Made by a program: the position numbers and the translations under genes
Source of the DNA: Branchiostoma belcheri
Taxonomy: Eukaryota > Chordata > Leptocardii > Amphioxiformes > Branchiostomatidae
Direction: 5' to 3'
Assembly (NCBI RefSeq): GCF_001625305.1
Contig: NW_017803669.1
Span: 124,001 to 188,000 of the forward strand
Length of the DNA stretch: 64,000 nt
Notes under the pieces: model-generated
What the model was told of the DNA's origin: nothing
The model's database searches: none
The model's input: the letters and a program-made list of their open reading frames with translations, nothing else
In this document: piece after piece, positions 1-11,960 of the stretch
Position numbering within the stretch: position 1 is the first letter of the stretch
Layout: the number at the start of each line of letters is the position of its first letter

Positions 1-1070
1 ATGCAAGGTAACATGTTATAAATGTCAGAGGTCAAGGACCTTCTTGCTGGTGCCCCCCTCCCTCAGGTGCCTCCAACCTTTTCCCAAAGGTCCTCCCATC
101 TCTCCTATGCTAACAACCTCTTTGCAACTTGTACAGCTGAAAATGATCTCCAACCACTTAAGCTGACTGAAGAGCTAAATCTTCCACTGGTCTGACAGGT
201 GCTATATACAGTATAATATGTAACTGTACATACAGGTTCATTGGCCTGGGAAAATGCCCCAAGGTCTTTCTGACAAATGCAGTGAACAGTGGACCACGCT
301 TGTAGGCATTTCGGATGCTGAGTCAGCAGTTTCAACTGTAGGCATTTGGACACAGCATTGTAACATTAAGTTGACACAATGTGCTGTACCTCACAATGGA
401 GAGGGGCCATGGGGATGATTCTACAGCTTTATGAGCTGTATACAGCCATTTGAACACGGGATGGTAACATCAAGTTGACTTTGACACATTAGTTGAACAC
501 ATTTAGCTGCCTTACTGTGACTATATCTTATGCTCTCTGTACAAGTTAAAACATGGTTCTTGCTAAGCTAATTGTAACTGTTCCATTTCAAAAATCTAGT
601 TCACAAATTCTTTCTTCCTTGGCAAAACAGAACAGTTCCCTTACCAAACAAAGTTCATGCAAGTGAGTCCTCTTGGAAAATGCCTGAAATAACAATTATT
701 ATAGAAACATTGATGTCATTATCTTACAGAAAACATATTGATTTTGTCAGTGAAGTACAGACATTTGGCCCTTGGGTTAAAGTTTTAATGTGATCAGCAG
801 TGTTGACCACTCTGTTGCCAACTGGGGCACAATGACCCCATCAGTCTTTGAAAAGGCATTGCAAAGGATGGTCACATACATGTAGATGGGGGTGGCTTCT
901 TAAGTACTGTATTTCATGACTTTCCACTTCCAGCGCAATGAGGCTGGTTACTCACACGTACTAGGGAGGAGCCATGGGAGGGCAGTGTGGAGTCATGCCT
1001 GCAGTAGAAGACAGAGAGATGGGACTGCCACTTTCACTTGTACACTTTCACATTTATCAACAAGAATTGG
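1..1070. other. No gene recognised
   Basis: Only short ORFs without domain features. Two copies of GTAGGCATTT with similar surroundings at 301-355 are the only repeat noticed. Confidence 0.6.
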
Positions 1071-1224
1071 GAGATCTCATACCTCCATGTTTTTACCTTA
1101 GCCTAGAAGTTGTTTTCAGTAGCGTTGGTGCATGTGTATGTTTATGGTTTAGCAAGATACTATTAGGATTGGAATCAAACTTAGTAGGTGTGTATGACTT
1201 CATGAGACCTAGAAATGATTAGAT

Positions 1225-1960
1225 TTTGGGCCCCCTGGCTGCTTTCCTAGGTACTTCAGCAGAACTTTTGGTTTTAATGTCTCGTGATCTAGACATGCTA
1301 GGGTCACGAATTTTGAATGGTAGATACAATGTAGCTCTTGGGCTATAGGGAAGAAGTGACATTATGATTTTCAGTATGTACAATGTAGCTAGCTTAGGTG
1401 ATACTTGACATAATTAGATGATGATTTTGCCAATCAGGAGCTGATTTGCATAATTAATGAGGAATCAATGACCTCTACATGAACATTAACATAATATATG
1501 CAAAGTGATATTAACCTTCAAGTAAGTTACAGATGTAAGAGGGTATAGAATTCCCATCATTCACCATTGAGGAATCATAGAATTTTCACATTTAGTTAAT
1601 TATGCAGATTAGGTCATTATTTGCATATTTGGTATCTGTTGATGTTCCACCGGCCATAGATGATATACATTACATGATTGACGTATTATTTAATCACTGT
1701 AATTACAGAATTTCCTCCTTAATTATACAAATTAAGTCTTCATTTGCATAATTTGGATTTAATGATGATACCAAAAATGATAAGAAAATGTTGTTCCATT
1801 CTAGACATTATCTGCCTTAAAACATTTTGCCAGAAATTCCCTTGCAGTTCCAGAACAAGCTGCTAGGGGGACAAAACCCACACCGTTTATTCCTGACAGG
1901 AAAAGCTATCTGTCACCAAAATGTCAGACACCTTATTGATGATAATAAACTAGCACTTAT
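1225..1960. mobile_element. Helentron-like internal segment(s)
   Basis: Contains GCCCCCTGGCTGCTTTCCTA, TCGTGATCTAGACATGCTAG GGTCACGAA, repeated octamer blocks, and at 1838-1920 a reversed TTGCAGTTCCAGAACAAGCT GCTAGGGGG block. Opposed orientations suggest two overlapping fragments. A short end motif (GAGATCTCATACCTCCATG) also occurs at 1071-1089. Confidence 0.55.
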
Positions 1961-2671
1961 CAACTAGGTTGTTACATCATGTGGTGGTTTACATGTATGC
2001 CATACAGTTACATGCATGTATGTGTCAGCCAACTTGTCACCTTCACTCTTGTCCTATAGACCTTTTACATTTTGTATTATGTGACATCTTCATAAAGGGG
2101 ACACAAACTAGTTGGCATTTTGTCTAAAACTTGCAGTGAAGTCGCACCAATATAATCTTGTAACAGAATGTCATGTGTCGTTATGTTATAGTAGTGGATG
2201 CATTATACATGCAATTAATGTGTAAACTCACACTGGAGAGGCACCACCGCAGTCGTAGAACGGAATGTCAGCTGACATTTAACATACATAAAACTCTTTC
2301 TAAACTTCTCTGCAGAATGTCACATGTCAGTTGAATATGTAAAAGAGGTAACAATCACTTTCACTTCAACAATCATATAACAGGGCAGAAACTTTGTTGA
2401 GAGGCTTGGATGCTATTAAAGTAAATTCCACAGTAGAGAGGCACAGTAGAGAGGCGCCATGCTTAGTTAACTGTATATTTGGTAGTGCAGCAGTATTCAA
2501 CTGGATCATCAATTTATATGAGACAAATCCCTCCAAAAACATTTACATTAGTGGAGCAGATAACATCAAATTTTGGAGGAATCTTTCAAATTGTGATACT
2601 TTTTTGGTACTGCAGCTGACCTTCTGGGCTTTGTATCTCCTGTTCTAAACACGCTACAAGCTCTAACTGCT
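1961..2671. other. No gene recognised
   Basis: Contains recurring phrases such as GCAGAATGTCACATGTCAGT and CAGTAGAGAGGC (2170, 2270, 2315, 2425) but no domain-bearing ORF. Confidence 0.55.
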
Positions 2672-2818
2672 TGCGTTGGAACTGCAGAGGCGTTTTTTGC
2701 CAGGAAAAAATTTGCTCCAAGGGCGCTTTTTGGTACTGCAGCCGACCTTCCGAAGCAAAAAAAGCACCCTTGAAGCAAATTGTGCACAGGCAAAAAACGC
2801 CTCTGCAGGTCCAACGCA
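2672..2818. repeat. Inverted repeat, arms about 62 bp
   Basis: TGCGTTGGAACTGCAGAGGC GTTTTTTGCC at the left is matched by GGCAAAAAACGCCTCTGCAG and GTCCAACGCA at the right; the inner parts (TTTGCTCCAAGGG / CCCTTGAAGCAAA) also pair. ORFs here are shadows of the symmetry. Confidence 0.85.
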
Positions 2819-3395
2819 ATCAGCTAGAGACACCAAATTTACGTCACTTCTTCCTTACTTTAACAGCTTTCTACCACATAAAAATCATGACTGTGTGTTT
2901 GTGTGTGTCTGTGTGAATTTCATATTTCTTTACACCTTGTACATGTACCTGACATTCTCTGCCACATGCCCCCTCCATCAAGGAAAATAGCCCCTTAATG
3001 TCATTTTTTGCTATGCCAGTCAGTTCTAACCCAGAGGGCTCTAAGGCTTTCCAAGTCTTTTAATGTTGACCTAGTGACAATAACAATAGAATCTGAAGTG
3101 TAAATATGATGCCTCTGGGCAATAAAGGTAAGAGTGAAAGTAGATGTCATTAAGTGACAACCCACACTGGGGTTGAACCCTCACCTAATGCATTGAATAC
3201 TGCTAGGTTTGTAAAAGTGGAGCACTTCAGTTAAGTGGTGTTTACCTGACCCAAGGTGCACTTAAGGTGCCAGGAAAGTGAAAGTTGATGACATGTCAGT
3301 CAGATCCATCGAGGGTTGGCTGTCAGGGGGAACTTTCCAAGGAGCTTTTTAATCAGTCTTTACAAGGACTCTGATTCTTGGAGACAGAACAAAAT

Positions 3396-3402
3396 GGTGT
3401 GT

Positions 3403-3459
<57 letters not shown>

Positions 3460-3487
3460 TGTGTGTGTGTGAGTGTGAGTGTGTGTG

Positions 3488-3533
<46 letters not shown>

Positions 3534-3648
3534 TGTGTGTTTGTGAGTGTGAGTGTGTGAGTGTGTGTGTGTGTGAGTGTGTGTGTGTGTGTGTGAATGT
3601 GTGTGTGTGTGAGTGTGTGTGAGTGTGAGTGTGTGTGTGTGTTTGTTG
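3396..3648. repeat. (GT)n microsatellite with GA/GAAT interruptions
   Basis: About 250 bp of GT repeats interrupted by GTGAGTGTGAGTGTG and GTGTGTGAATGTGTG at quasi-regular intervals, suggesting higher-order duplication. Confidence 0.97.
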
Positions 3649-3654
3649 GAATGA

Positions 3655-3774
3655 CTGACTGAATTAATGAATTAATGAATTAATGAATTAATGAATTAAT
3701 GAATTAATGAATTAATGAATTAATGAATTAATGAATTAATGAATTAATGAATTAATGAATTAATGAATTAATGA
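3655..3774. repeat. (GAATTAAT)n octanucleotide array
   Basis: About 14 perfect copies of TTAATGAA directly after the GT array. Confidence 0.97.
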
Positions 3775-5099
3775 GGTTAAAATTACTTGCATTTTCAACT
3801 GTACAATATTTCTAACGACAATGGTCCATGGCATTTACATTCATAATATGAAATACAGGTAAGTCATTTTCATAAATATCTAATAACAATTACATCACAG
3901 CTTGATATACCAAATTTCCATTACAAATGAATGAAAATAGGTAAAGTTAATATAAATTTTATATATGCACATGAAGTATATTTCGCAAATGGTATACAGA
4001 TCTGTATGACTTACAGGGTCTAACTTCTTCATCACGTAAGGAACAGAATTAAAAAAATTAAAAAAAACATGTGTGTGCTGTCCGGCGACTGATCTCGGTG
4101 TGGCTGGCCCCCCTGGCGAGGTTCAAGGATAGTTCGTAAATTAACTGATTCATGGCCAAATCATTCCTTTTCTTTGCTGTAGTTTTCTGAATGGTTGTAT
4201 TTAATGCGATATTTAATGCAATGTAGTGTGTGTATACACTGGCTGCCTGATGTGCTGGCACAGGAGGAACTATAAGGTGTAAGGTCTGTATGTGTGATAC
4301 ACATGGAGGGGGAGTATCTGATAACCCACTGTAACAGTGGTGGGGGGAAAGAACCTTGTTTGTTACGACCAGTTGTACTTAAATGTAGCCCAGTGTGGCA
4401 ACAATGTGCAATTAAGGTCAGACATTCTTGTCAGTGGAGGACAAGTTCAGAGTTTGACCTTGAAACAGTAGTTGCAATGCGCATTTGTCCTCAGCAGTGT
4501 TATTACATTTTCAAGTGTTCCTGAGAGAGGCAATTTGAAGCATGGACAGAATCTGATATTGTTGCACTAGACCGTTTTCCACAGTGGGGAGCAACTCTCC
4601 CTGACAGTACATTTGTGAAGAGGAGGTTATTTAAAGTAATGGCTGAGTCGATACTTCTCATCTTTGCGCAGGCATATTCCTTCTGTTGTGAGAGCTTGGT
4701 AATGTTTCTCATGCAATTTGTGCACTGGCTGCAAAGTAGGGCCATTTGTAAAGCTACCTTGACTTTGAACAAAGCCATTACTACTGACGTATGGAGCCAG
4801 CCAATGTTTTATTTACTCTGATGTGGGGATTAGTTGATACACACATGCCTATAGACTCCATCCCTGACATCAGATTGGTTGGATGTTGTCAATCTTTTCA
4901 AAGTTTTCTAATGCACTTCTTGCCCCCCTCACTACTATTTTCTGACTTACTTGAACATATTAGTGGGACTCATGTGAAAATACATTTGTATGCAGCTTGC
5001 GTATTGGCTTGAGGCTCATACGCATGTAGCTATAGGTCTACCAAATTTTTTCTCTGTGCCTACATGTAATATGTTTTTTGTCTGGCACAAGTAATAGTA
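3775..5099. other. No gene recognised
   Basis: Several 60-90 codon ORFs on both strands, none with splice context or motifs that I recognise. Confidence 0.55.
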
Positions 5100-5330
5100 A
5101 TATGTAACATACTGATATATATATAGACTGGTTAGAACTCAGTGATGAACAGAAATAAAAACTGAATTTTAAAATATTTCCTTTGTTGGTTAATTACATG
5201 TACTAATAAAGATTGTGTGTATTTCTTGTCTGACGTAAGGAGGGTTGATTTAAATGCAACCAGTCCGCGTTTCAACTAAAAACCCGGCTTATGCAATCAA
5301 TGCAGACGACAGTGTTGTTGACATTTTTCT

Positions 5331-5335
<5 letters not shown>
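5100..5335. mobile_element. 0.85-kb element, middle fragment
   Basis: GAACTCAGTGATGAACAGAA, GGAGGGTTGATTTAAATGCA and CAACCAGTCCGCGTTTCAAC, then TTATGCAATCAATGCAGACG match the centre of the copy at 48947. It runs into a TG/TA microsatellite. Confidence 0.6.
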
Positions 5336-5382
<47 letters not shown>

Positions 5383-5391
5383 CATACACAT

Positions 5392-5444
<53 letters not shown>

Positions 5445-5447
5445 CTC
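5335..5447. repeat. (TG)n(TA)n ... (CA)n(TA)n compound microsatellite
   Basis: TG and TA tracts are followed by TACACATATACACA and CA then TA tracts; the TG and CA parts are self-complementary. Confidence 0.95.
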
Positions 5448-5831
5448 ATCTAAATTTTTGCTCCTAATTTGTACAGAGCACAGCCAGTTAAGTTAGCTCA
5501 CGAATTGAAGGATTAAAATTCATTTCAGATTAACCCACTGCCTGTGTATCGTTAACGCAGGTACTTCTTGATGTGTAAGACCACTACTTAAGAGACTGAT
5601 CTTTAAAAAGTGAAAGTGGTTTTGCATCTTCAAATAAGCTTAATACGCAATTAGATCTGGCTTCCCCCATTATCCTGCCGTATGTCTGTTGTACATCACA
5701 GCCTCAAAAAAACATCAGTGTCTGTTTATAGAGCTTTCTGTTCCATGTATAGCAATCAAGAGTAGTGCACTTATCCTCGTTTTCTCTTCATTTATCTTGT
5801 CACTAATCATTGCACTGATGTTTTTAAGTTA

Positions 5832-6135
5832 GGCCACAGCAAGTAATTTTTATGGATGACATCCGCGCGCGCATTGATTTTCGCCCGAATTTGGAGAAAA
5901 AAAACAAGAAATTTTGTTGCCCTTTGACGGTGGTCAACATTCCCAAAATGGACAAAATGGCATGCCAATGCTGGAACGTGTATGGCAGATAAACATGAAG
6001 ATAGGAGACAAGGCTCTGATTTACTGTTTTGACTTTTACTTTCAAAATTGATGGGGTGATGTATTTCATTCCTTTTATACGTTCCCACGGAATCAAAACC
6101 ATTTGTACAATGATTGAAAACTTTTTAAAGTTGTT
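5832..6135. mobile_element. PIF/Harbinger-like MITE family 1, left part
   Basis: TTA followed by GGCCACAGCAAGTAATTTTT and ATGGATGACATCCGCGCGCG. The typical right inverted end is missing. The interior (ACAAGGCTCTGATTTACTG, GATTGAAAACTTTT) matches the copy at 54642. Confidence 0.75.
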
Positions 6136-6179
6136 TTAGTGACAAATTGATGTTGTGATAGTTGGCAGTAAAGTTAGCA

Positions 6180-6690
6180 CCATATAGGTATCATTTGATC
6201 ATAGGTTGACATAATTAGATTATAATTATGCAAATTAGGAGCTAATTTGCATAATCAATGAGGAATGTCTATAAATTTCCTGTATTCTATAATGGGCCTA
6301 TGAAGCACTTGTGACATGTAATTGGGAATGAGGTACATCAGAATAGATTATGTAAATGACGATCTAATTTGCATAAGTAATAGAAATTTCTGTAAGGCAG
6401 TTCGTACTTGCCACATTTGGAAGAAAAGTGAAGGTGACGTCAATAAACTTAATTTATTCAAATCATAATCTCATTTGCATAATTTATGAGGAAGTGCTAG
6501 AATAGCCTTCTCTGTTACAATAAGACTGTCATTGGTGGAGAATAATTATAATGATCAACTGATATAATCCATGATGGAAATGAAATGAGGATCTTATTTT
6601 CATAATCAATGAGAAAAAAGTATAACTTTCATCAGTTGGAATGGTTAACATCATTTGGCGAAGGTATGAGATTGTGGAACTCTTGTTTTA
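6180..6690. mobile_element. Helentron-like fragment
   Basis: ATTATGCAAATTAGGAGCTA ATTTGCATAATCAATGAGG blocks recur, and the end is TTGGCGAAGGTATGAGATTG TGGAACTCTTGTTT. The hairpin/microsatellite side is absent. Confidence 0.65.
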
Positions 6691-6699
6691 ACAACTACA

Positions 6700-7015
6700 A
6701 AATAATGTAGGAGTGAGTAATCTGCTTCTGAACCTGGAGGTCAGGTGTTCAGGCCATTGTTGCTCCCTCAACTTACAAATGTACATTTGTACAATGCACT
6801 TGCTGGAAGTCCTAAGAGCAGAACATTAAGCCATGGTTCACAGTTCATTGTGCCTATTGAAAAGAGCTATATGGGGTTACGTTATTGCCATTACAATGAA
6901 CCAGTATAGTACACTTTATATACATTGTATCATCAGTATTAATTTTACTGTCACAACCAATGGAAGATTAGCTCTTCAGTGAGTTAAACTGATCTGAGAT
7001 CACTCTGAGACTCAC
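6700..7015 (+). mobile_element. Old copy of the 30224-type SINE
   Basis: CCTGGAGGTCAGGTGTTCAG, AGTTCATTGTGCCTATTGAA AAGAGCTA, CAATGGAAGATTAGCTCTTC and GAGTTAAACTGATCTGAGAT follow the body of the 30224 SINE; the tRNA head is heavily eroded. Confidence 0.65.
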
Positions 7016-7959
7016 TTTTCACTGGTACCCTGACAGATACAGTACTAGCTGTACCTCACAGTGGCATCCTGACTGATCACCTGTCAGTTCAATGAAGTGA
7101 TATGGGAGAGGATTAACATCCGCAGTGGAGAGTTATCATCATATCTGCCAACTTACCATTGATTGATAGGGTTAATTTTAAATGCTTGTATCTCTTTGAG
7201 TAAGTTCCTTTTCACTAATCACTTCGGTAGAATGGACCTTTTCTCTGTGGCGACTAGAGAAATGTTACCAGTACAAAAAAGCTCTGACCTTCATCGTGTA
7301 ACATACACTGCTCTGGTGAAGACTGGTGTGATACATAACAGATTACTCGCCTCCATTATCCTCCCAGCAGTTGTCACCCTGCAGTCCTGTTGATTGATAG
7401 CTTTACAACATGTAGACCTAAGATAGATCTGCTAGGTTGTGCGTCAAGGTTAGAATACTGGTAATCATGAAAGGTGTACGGAAGGCAATCACTTATTCCG
7501 TCATGGGAAGTACGTGGCAGGTAGATTGTCTGTTTACAAACTGCTGGAACATTGCACAATTTACATTGTATTTTAGTAACTGTCTGAGATTTTGATGGCA
7601 GACTTCATTATGGTACAAGTTTTCCTCTCTTTTTTTATTGGTACTTTTGCTTGTTTTTTTAATTTAAACACATGTAAACCACAGAAGTGGATATGTCCTC
7701 AAGACATTGCAGTAATTGAGATTGTGATGGCAGACGTTATTCCCCAGTTTATGCCAAACAATATAGACATTCCCAAGTTATTATCTTGAAACTATGGTGT
7801 TTCTACTTTCAATACTATTCCATGACACCATGCAGCAAGAATTGAGCAAGTCTTACTTGGTTGGTATGGCAATGAAAAGATGAGATATTCCTGGACTGCT
7901 GTATTCCAAAAACATTTACCATGTGCTTGCCTCAGAACCAGTTCTAACCAGTTCTAACG
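7016..7959. other. No gene recognised
   Basis: ORFs of 60-76 codons only; no repeat or RNA signature seen. Confidence 0.55.
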
Positions 7960-8256
7960 GACATCTTTTACAGTAATTATTTACTGTAGGATCTACTGTC
8001 AAGACAACCATTTACTGTTTTGTCAACTTACTCATTTACTGTTCAGCCAGTAAATATTTACTGTATGGTGTCACCACATTTACTGTTTCACCAGTAAATG
8101 TTAACTGGGCATTTACTGTTTCTTCATGACTCAATTACTGATTATTTAGTAACACTTGGAATTTGCATAAAGTGTGAATATTTAGTAAATGTTTTCAGTA
8201 AATCTTTTACTGTTTAGTAAATGACACCAGTACTTAACAGTAAATTGTCAGTACTG
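7960..8256. repeat. Cluster of TTTACTGT / ACAGTAAA motifs
   Basis: Roughly twenty copies of (A)TTTACTG or its complement CAGTAAA(T) in both orientations within about 300 bp, e.g. CATTTACTGTTTCACCAGTA AATG. Spacing is irregular (about 10-25 bp). No element ends were identified. Confidence 0.85.
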
Positions 8257-9935
8257 TTGGTTTGCCAAGGGTTACTTCTTTTTAAAACAAACTCTTAGAT
8301 ACATAAATGCTTTGATTTTGGGTTGATAAATTTAAAGCAAAACAGCAAAGCAAGATATCTCTGTTAGCCCAGTCACAACTGCTTGTCAAAGAAGCATACA
8401 TGAACATACCGTATGATTGTCTCCTTGGCACCATGTCAACTACTCTGTGTACCTAGGAAATGTATGTAAAAATAAATTAACATAGAGATTCCAAGTTAAA
8501 GTGAGGGATGAAGTAGACTTCTCCATCTGTCATTAAAGATTTAGCCTCTAACAGGATTTTTGACCTCTTCAAAGTCTGCCAAAGTGACAGAGGAAATAGC
8601 TTAAAGGGGAAAGTGATTCATTATGTGACTGTGTCTTATTGCTGTCTTTGCTGTATGAAAAATAGGTGGACAAGATCTCCTTAGCTGAGACCTGATTTTT
8701 AATGAGATGTATTGATTCAATTCCATAGCTGCGACAGGAAGGAATTTGTACTAATGGGCTGATCAATAACAAAAAGTGAAAGTAACAGAACAATAACATT
8801 ACATGTAGATTTCTGTCTGCCACACCAAGTTAATTTTTTGGTTAACGGATTTTTCTAGAAAAATAATGGAGCAGGCGGGCGAAATGAAATAAAAAATAAA
8901 AATTTCAGAGTATCTGCTATACAGCCAAGTAGTAAGCAATCCAGACTGTTTATTATGTTACAAAATGCTGTATATACATTGTAATAGGGCACATTGGACA
9001 CTAAAATTGTCTTATTGAACTGAACTGTTACATCCCTTAATTTACAATTATTTGTATTATTTTGCAAGTTACACATCTTTACGGTATGGCTAACAAACTG
9101 ACAGCTGACAAGACTCCGATATTCAACTGGTTTCAACTTTATTAGTCTTTTCAAAGTTCCAAACAGTGGTTAAAGTCAGGGTGCTCTGTTTAGAGCCCAT
9201 TGTTTTCTTAGAGTTCAGGGCACACAGCTGACCACTGGGCAAGGCATCCTATTGTGTCTGGCTGATATAGAAGACAGTCTTAGTTTAGAACTTGACACAA
9301 CAATAAAGTACAGTGACTTTCGTGAGGTCTTTACTGACAGATGCGTGGGTACAACAAAATTAACCTATGTACAAGAAAATATATGTAGACATTGGTCATG
9401 AGCGATCTGTAGTTGTTATTAGGATCTGATGATGTAAGCAAACTTCTTTAGAAGAGATCTGCAAAAGTTTAATCTCCCTTGACCAGCTGTACCACATGAG
9501 ATATTTTGTTGCCTCCATGGTACATTTGTATGTGTGTGCACAGGCACAGGCCTAGGCTCTACATATGCTTGGCAGCTGTTGACCACAAGAACAAAAGAAT
9601 AATCCAGCAGTGACAACCTAATCCATTTTGTTGGGCGCTAATTTCTTACTTCAAGTGAAAATTTACGTGCGTCACAGTGTGACCATGTGTTGTCAATGGT
9701 GTACAAAAATTAAGTGATTTTCGATCCAAACCAAACGCAGCCTGTATACTTCTCCTTTAAGATTTCTGTATGATTATTGGTAACGAAAATATGGAAATTT
9801 ATTGTTGCAAAATGAGAGGGATGGAAACTAACTGAAGGTAAATTTCTTTATTTTAATTCTGGATTTTCATTTTCCTGGCAGGCTTCTTTGTATGTAGTGA
9901 GCATCAGTAACAACAAGACAGTAGTATAGATTATT
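8257..9935. other. No gene recognised
   Basis: Apart from the family 2 MITE end at 8816 this stretch has only short ORFs (up to 99 codons, minus strand 9154-8855, lacking motifs). Confidence 0.55.
8816..8905. mobile_element. PIF/Harbinger-like MITE family 2, left end fragment
   Basis: CTGCCACACCAAGTTAATTT followed by TTTGGTTAACGGATTTTTCT and GAAATAAAAAATAAAAA resembles the left 90 bp of family 2. No right end is nearby. Confidence 0.55.
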
Positions 9936-9973
9936 ACCTCCATGAAAAATGGAGGTATTGTTTTTGGCGTGTC

Positions 9974-10009
<36 letters not shown>

Positions 10010-10773
10010 TGGGTATGTTTCCGCAACTTTGTAGTCTGCATAACTTCATAATGCCTTAAATATGGATTATGATGATATTTGGTATGCTGGTAAGTCTTAG
10101 GAAGACAAAGGTGAAGGTCAAATATGGGCCTCCTGGTGGATGACCTTGGTACTGCAGCGGAAATTCCAGTTTTTGTATCTTTTGGTCTTGAACATGCTAC
10201 ATGTATGGTCTTGACTTTTTGGTGGCAGATAGCTTTTAATGTCAGGAATAACTAGACTAAGTGTAAGTTTGGTCCCCCTAGCAGCTTGTTCTGGAACTGA
10301 GGGGACTTTCTGGTGAAATCTTTAAAAGCCAATAAGTCCAGATAGGAACAACATATTTTTATCATATTTGGTAGGTAGCTGAGATAGAGTTGTACATAAT
10401 AAAAATTAATGCAAATTTTGCAAATGAGGACTTAATTTGCATAATTAAGGAGGAAATTCTATAATTACAGTGTTTCATATAACAGTTCTTTTATACATGC
10501 AATCTATTCAATCTGTGGCAGGAGGAACATCAACAGATACCAATTATGCCAATGATGACCTAATTTGCATAATTGATGTGAAAATTCTGTGATTCCTTAT
10601 TGGTGAATGATGGGAATTTTATACCTTGTGACATGTGTAAGATTAACACCACTATACATATATTATGTTAATGTAGATGTCATTTGCATAATTGATGAGG
10701 ACACGTTGAAATGAAGTATGACAAAGCAAGCCCATATTTCATGGAGGTATGAGATCTCAGAACTCTTGTTTTG
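9936..10773. mobile_element. Helentron-like element, complete copy (CCTCCATG subtype)
   Basis: One end is the hairpin ACCTCCATGAAAAATGGAGG(T) at 9936-9956, followed by a (GT)n tract (9980-10009). The other end is CATGGAGGTATGAGATCTCA GAACTCTTGT. Between them are CTTAGGAAGAC, GACCTTGGTACTGCAGC, GTCCCCCTAGCAGCTTGTTC and several inverted ATGCAAAT/ATTTGCAT pairs. Family knowledge: Helentron-derived (HINE/DINE-type) elements have subterminal inverted repeats, a microsatellite and a 3' hairpin. The assignment is inferred. Confidence 0.75.
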
Positions 10774-10858
10774 CTTTTATTTTTGTTTCAATTGGGAAAA
10801 AAACAGAGCAGCGAATCCATTAGCCAAGGAAATAAATTGGTGTGGCCTCAGATATGAA
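10774..10858. mobile_element. PIF/Harbinger-like MITE family 2, right end fragment
   Basis: GGGAAAAAAACAGAGCAGCG then AATCCATTAGCCAAGGAAAT and AAATTGGTGTGGCC matches the right terminus. It directly abuts the end of the Helentron-like copy to its left. Confidence 0.6.
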
Positions 10859-11559
10859 ACAAAAAATATTTTCAATTTGTCATATTTTGTGTATGCAGAG
10901 CTTGAACTACAATAAAAGACAGCCAGCTGCTATCAGCCAGGCAGACCTAATAACCACCAGGTTCGACTCATTAAACTGGGGAATGAGTAGATTAAAAGTG
11001 AAAGTGGTGACAGATTGCACCAACTGTCATTTCTTAGTCAAGGTGCCATGAAACAGTAGGTCAAGGTCACATTGATTTAAGTGAGGAAAACTGGATCAGC
11101 TCTTGAAAGACGCCCCCCTGATGCTCTCCGCTAAGACTGAATCTAGCCCTAACCTGGCTCCTCCCCTCTGTGGATCTCAGAGGGTGGGAGTGATTGAATA
11201 ATAGATTAGCCCTGGGTTGGATCTCCCCCACTGGGAACTGTTTATGGTGCATAATGAAACTAGAGAGCAGCCCAGTGCACTGGCCAGGGGTTCTCTCCTA
11301 GCCAGTGCACTGGGTTTTACAGATCTAATCATCTGTTCCATTTATGTGTTTTGAATTAAGTTGAAAGTAGGTAGATACAGGCAGAGACTATAAAGACTTT
11401 GCCCTCTGCAAGGAAACTATAATTGTAAATCCCCAATGGCACTACAGCTGGCAAAGGAGCTAACAAAGTCTTGAATTTTGATAAATTTAAACTGATATCC
11501 TTCAGAAATGATACGAGGGCCTGCATGGGGGTACTCTGGTACTTGAATGATAACTCTGG
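10859..11559. other. No gene recognised
   Basis: A GC-richer stretch at 11100-11240 and the short hairpin at 11270 stand out; no coding signal. Confidence 0.5.
11270..11318. repeat. Short hairpin of two palindromic arms
   Basis: CCCAGTGCACTGGCCAGG and TAGCCAGTGCACTGGG form an inverted pair; each arm is itself palindromic (CCAGTGCACTGG). Confidence 0.8.
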
Positions 11560-11960
11560 TACTTGAATGCATGGCTATTTCTTGTTTTCTTCTTGGCTTG
11601 TATTAGGTACTTAGTAATTGGGACGTCCACCAGTTTATTAGTCATAATAGGCAAGTTGCTGACCTGGATGTTGATTGCTTGGTTGCTGTAGTTGGTATAT
11701 TGAATGCTTTGTTGAATCGGTAGCTGTCTTGGGTAGTTGCTGTAGTAGCTGTACCGGATGCAGATTGCTTGGGTGCTGTAGTAGCTGTATTGCAATTGGG
11801 TGCTCAGTTGTTGTAGTAGCTTTACTGTGGTTCTGATTATTTGGTTGCTGTAGTTGTTATTGTCCTTGTTGTAGATTGGTTGGCTGTTGTAGTAGCTGTC
11901 CTTTTCATAGATTTGTTTGTTGCTGTAGTCGCTTTCCTTGTTGTAGGGCAAAGGTCACCA
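11560..11960 (-). repeat. Degenerate minisatellite giving a Tyr/Ser/Gln-rich ORF
   Basis: Units built on GGTTGCTGTAGTAGCTGTCC TTG-like sequence repeat about every 40-60 bp, with another piece at 12368-12440. On the minus strand 11951-11502 is open for 149 codons (SYYNSQPIYNKDNNNYSNQ). The repeated phrase changes frame within the ORF (SYYS versus KLLQQL), which argues for a non-coding repeat. An unrecognised low-complexity protein exon cannot be excluded. Confidence 0.6.

Noticed and set aside
3396-3774. CRISPR-like direct repeats
   Set aside because: Simple microsatellites without spacers in a eukaryotic genome.
5254-5496. 80-codon ORF with CVCVCV and IHTHTH stretches
   Set aside because: Translation of TG/CA/TA microsatellites.
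11502-11951. 149-codon minus-strand ORF as a real gene
   Set aside because: It follows a degenerate minisatellite whose phrase changes frame inside the ORF; no splice or domain evidence. Listed as repeat instead.
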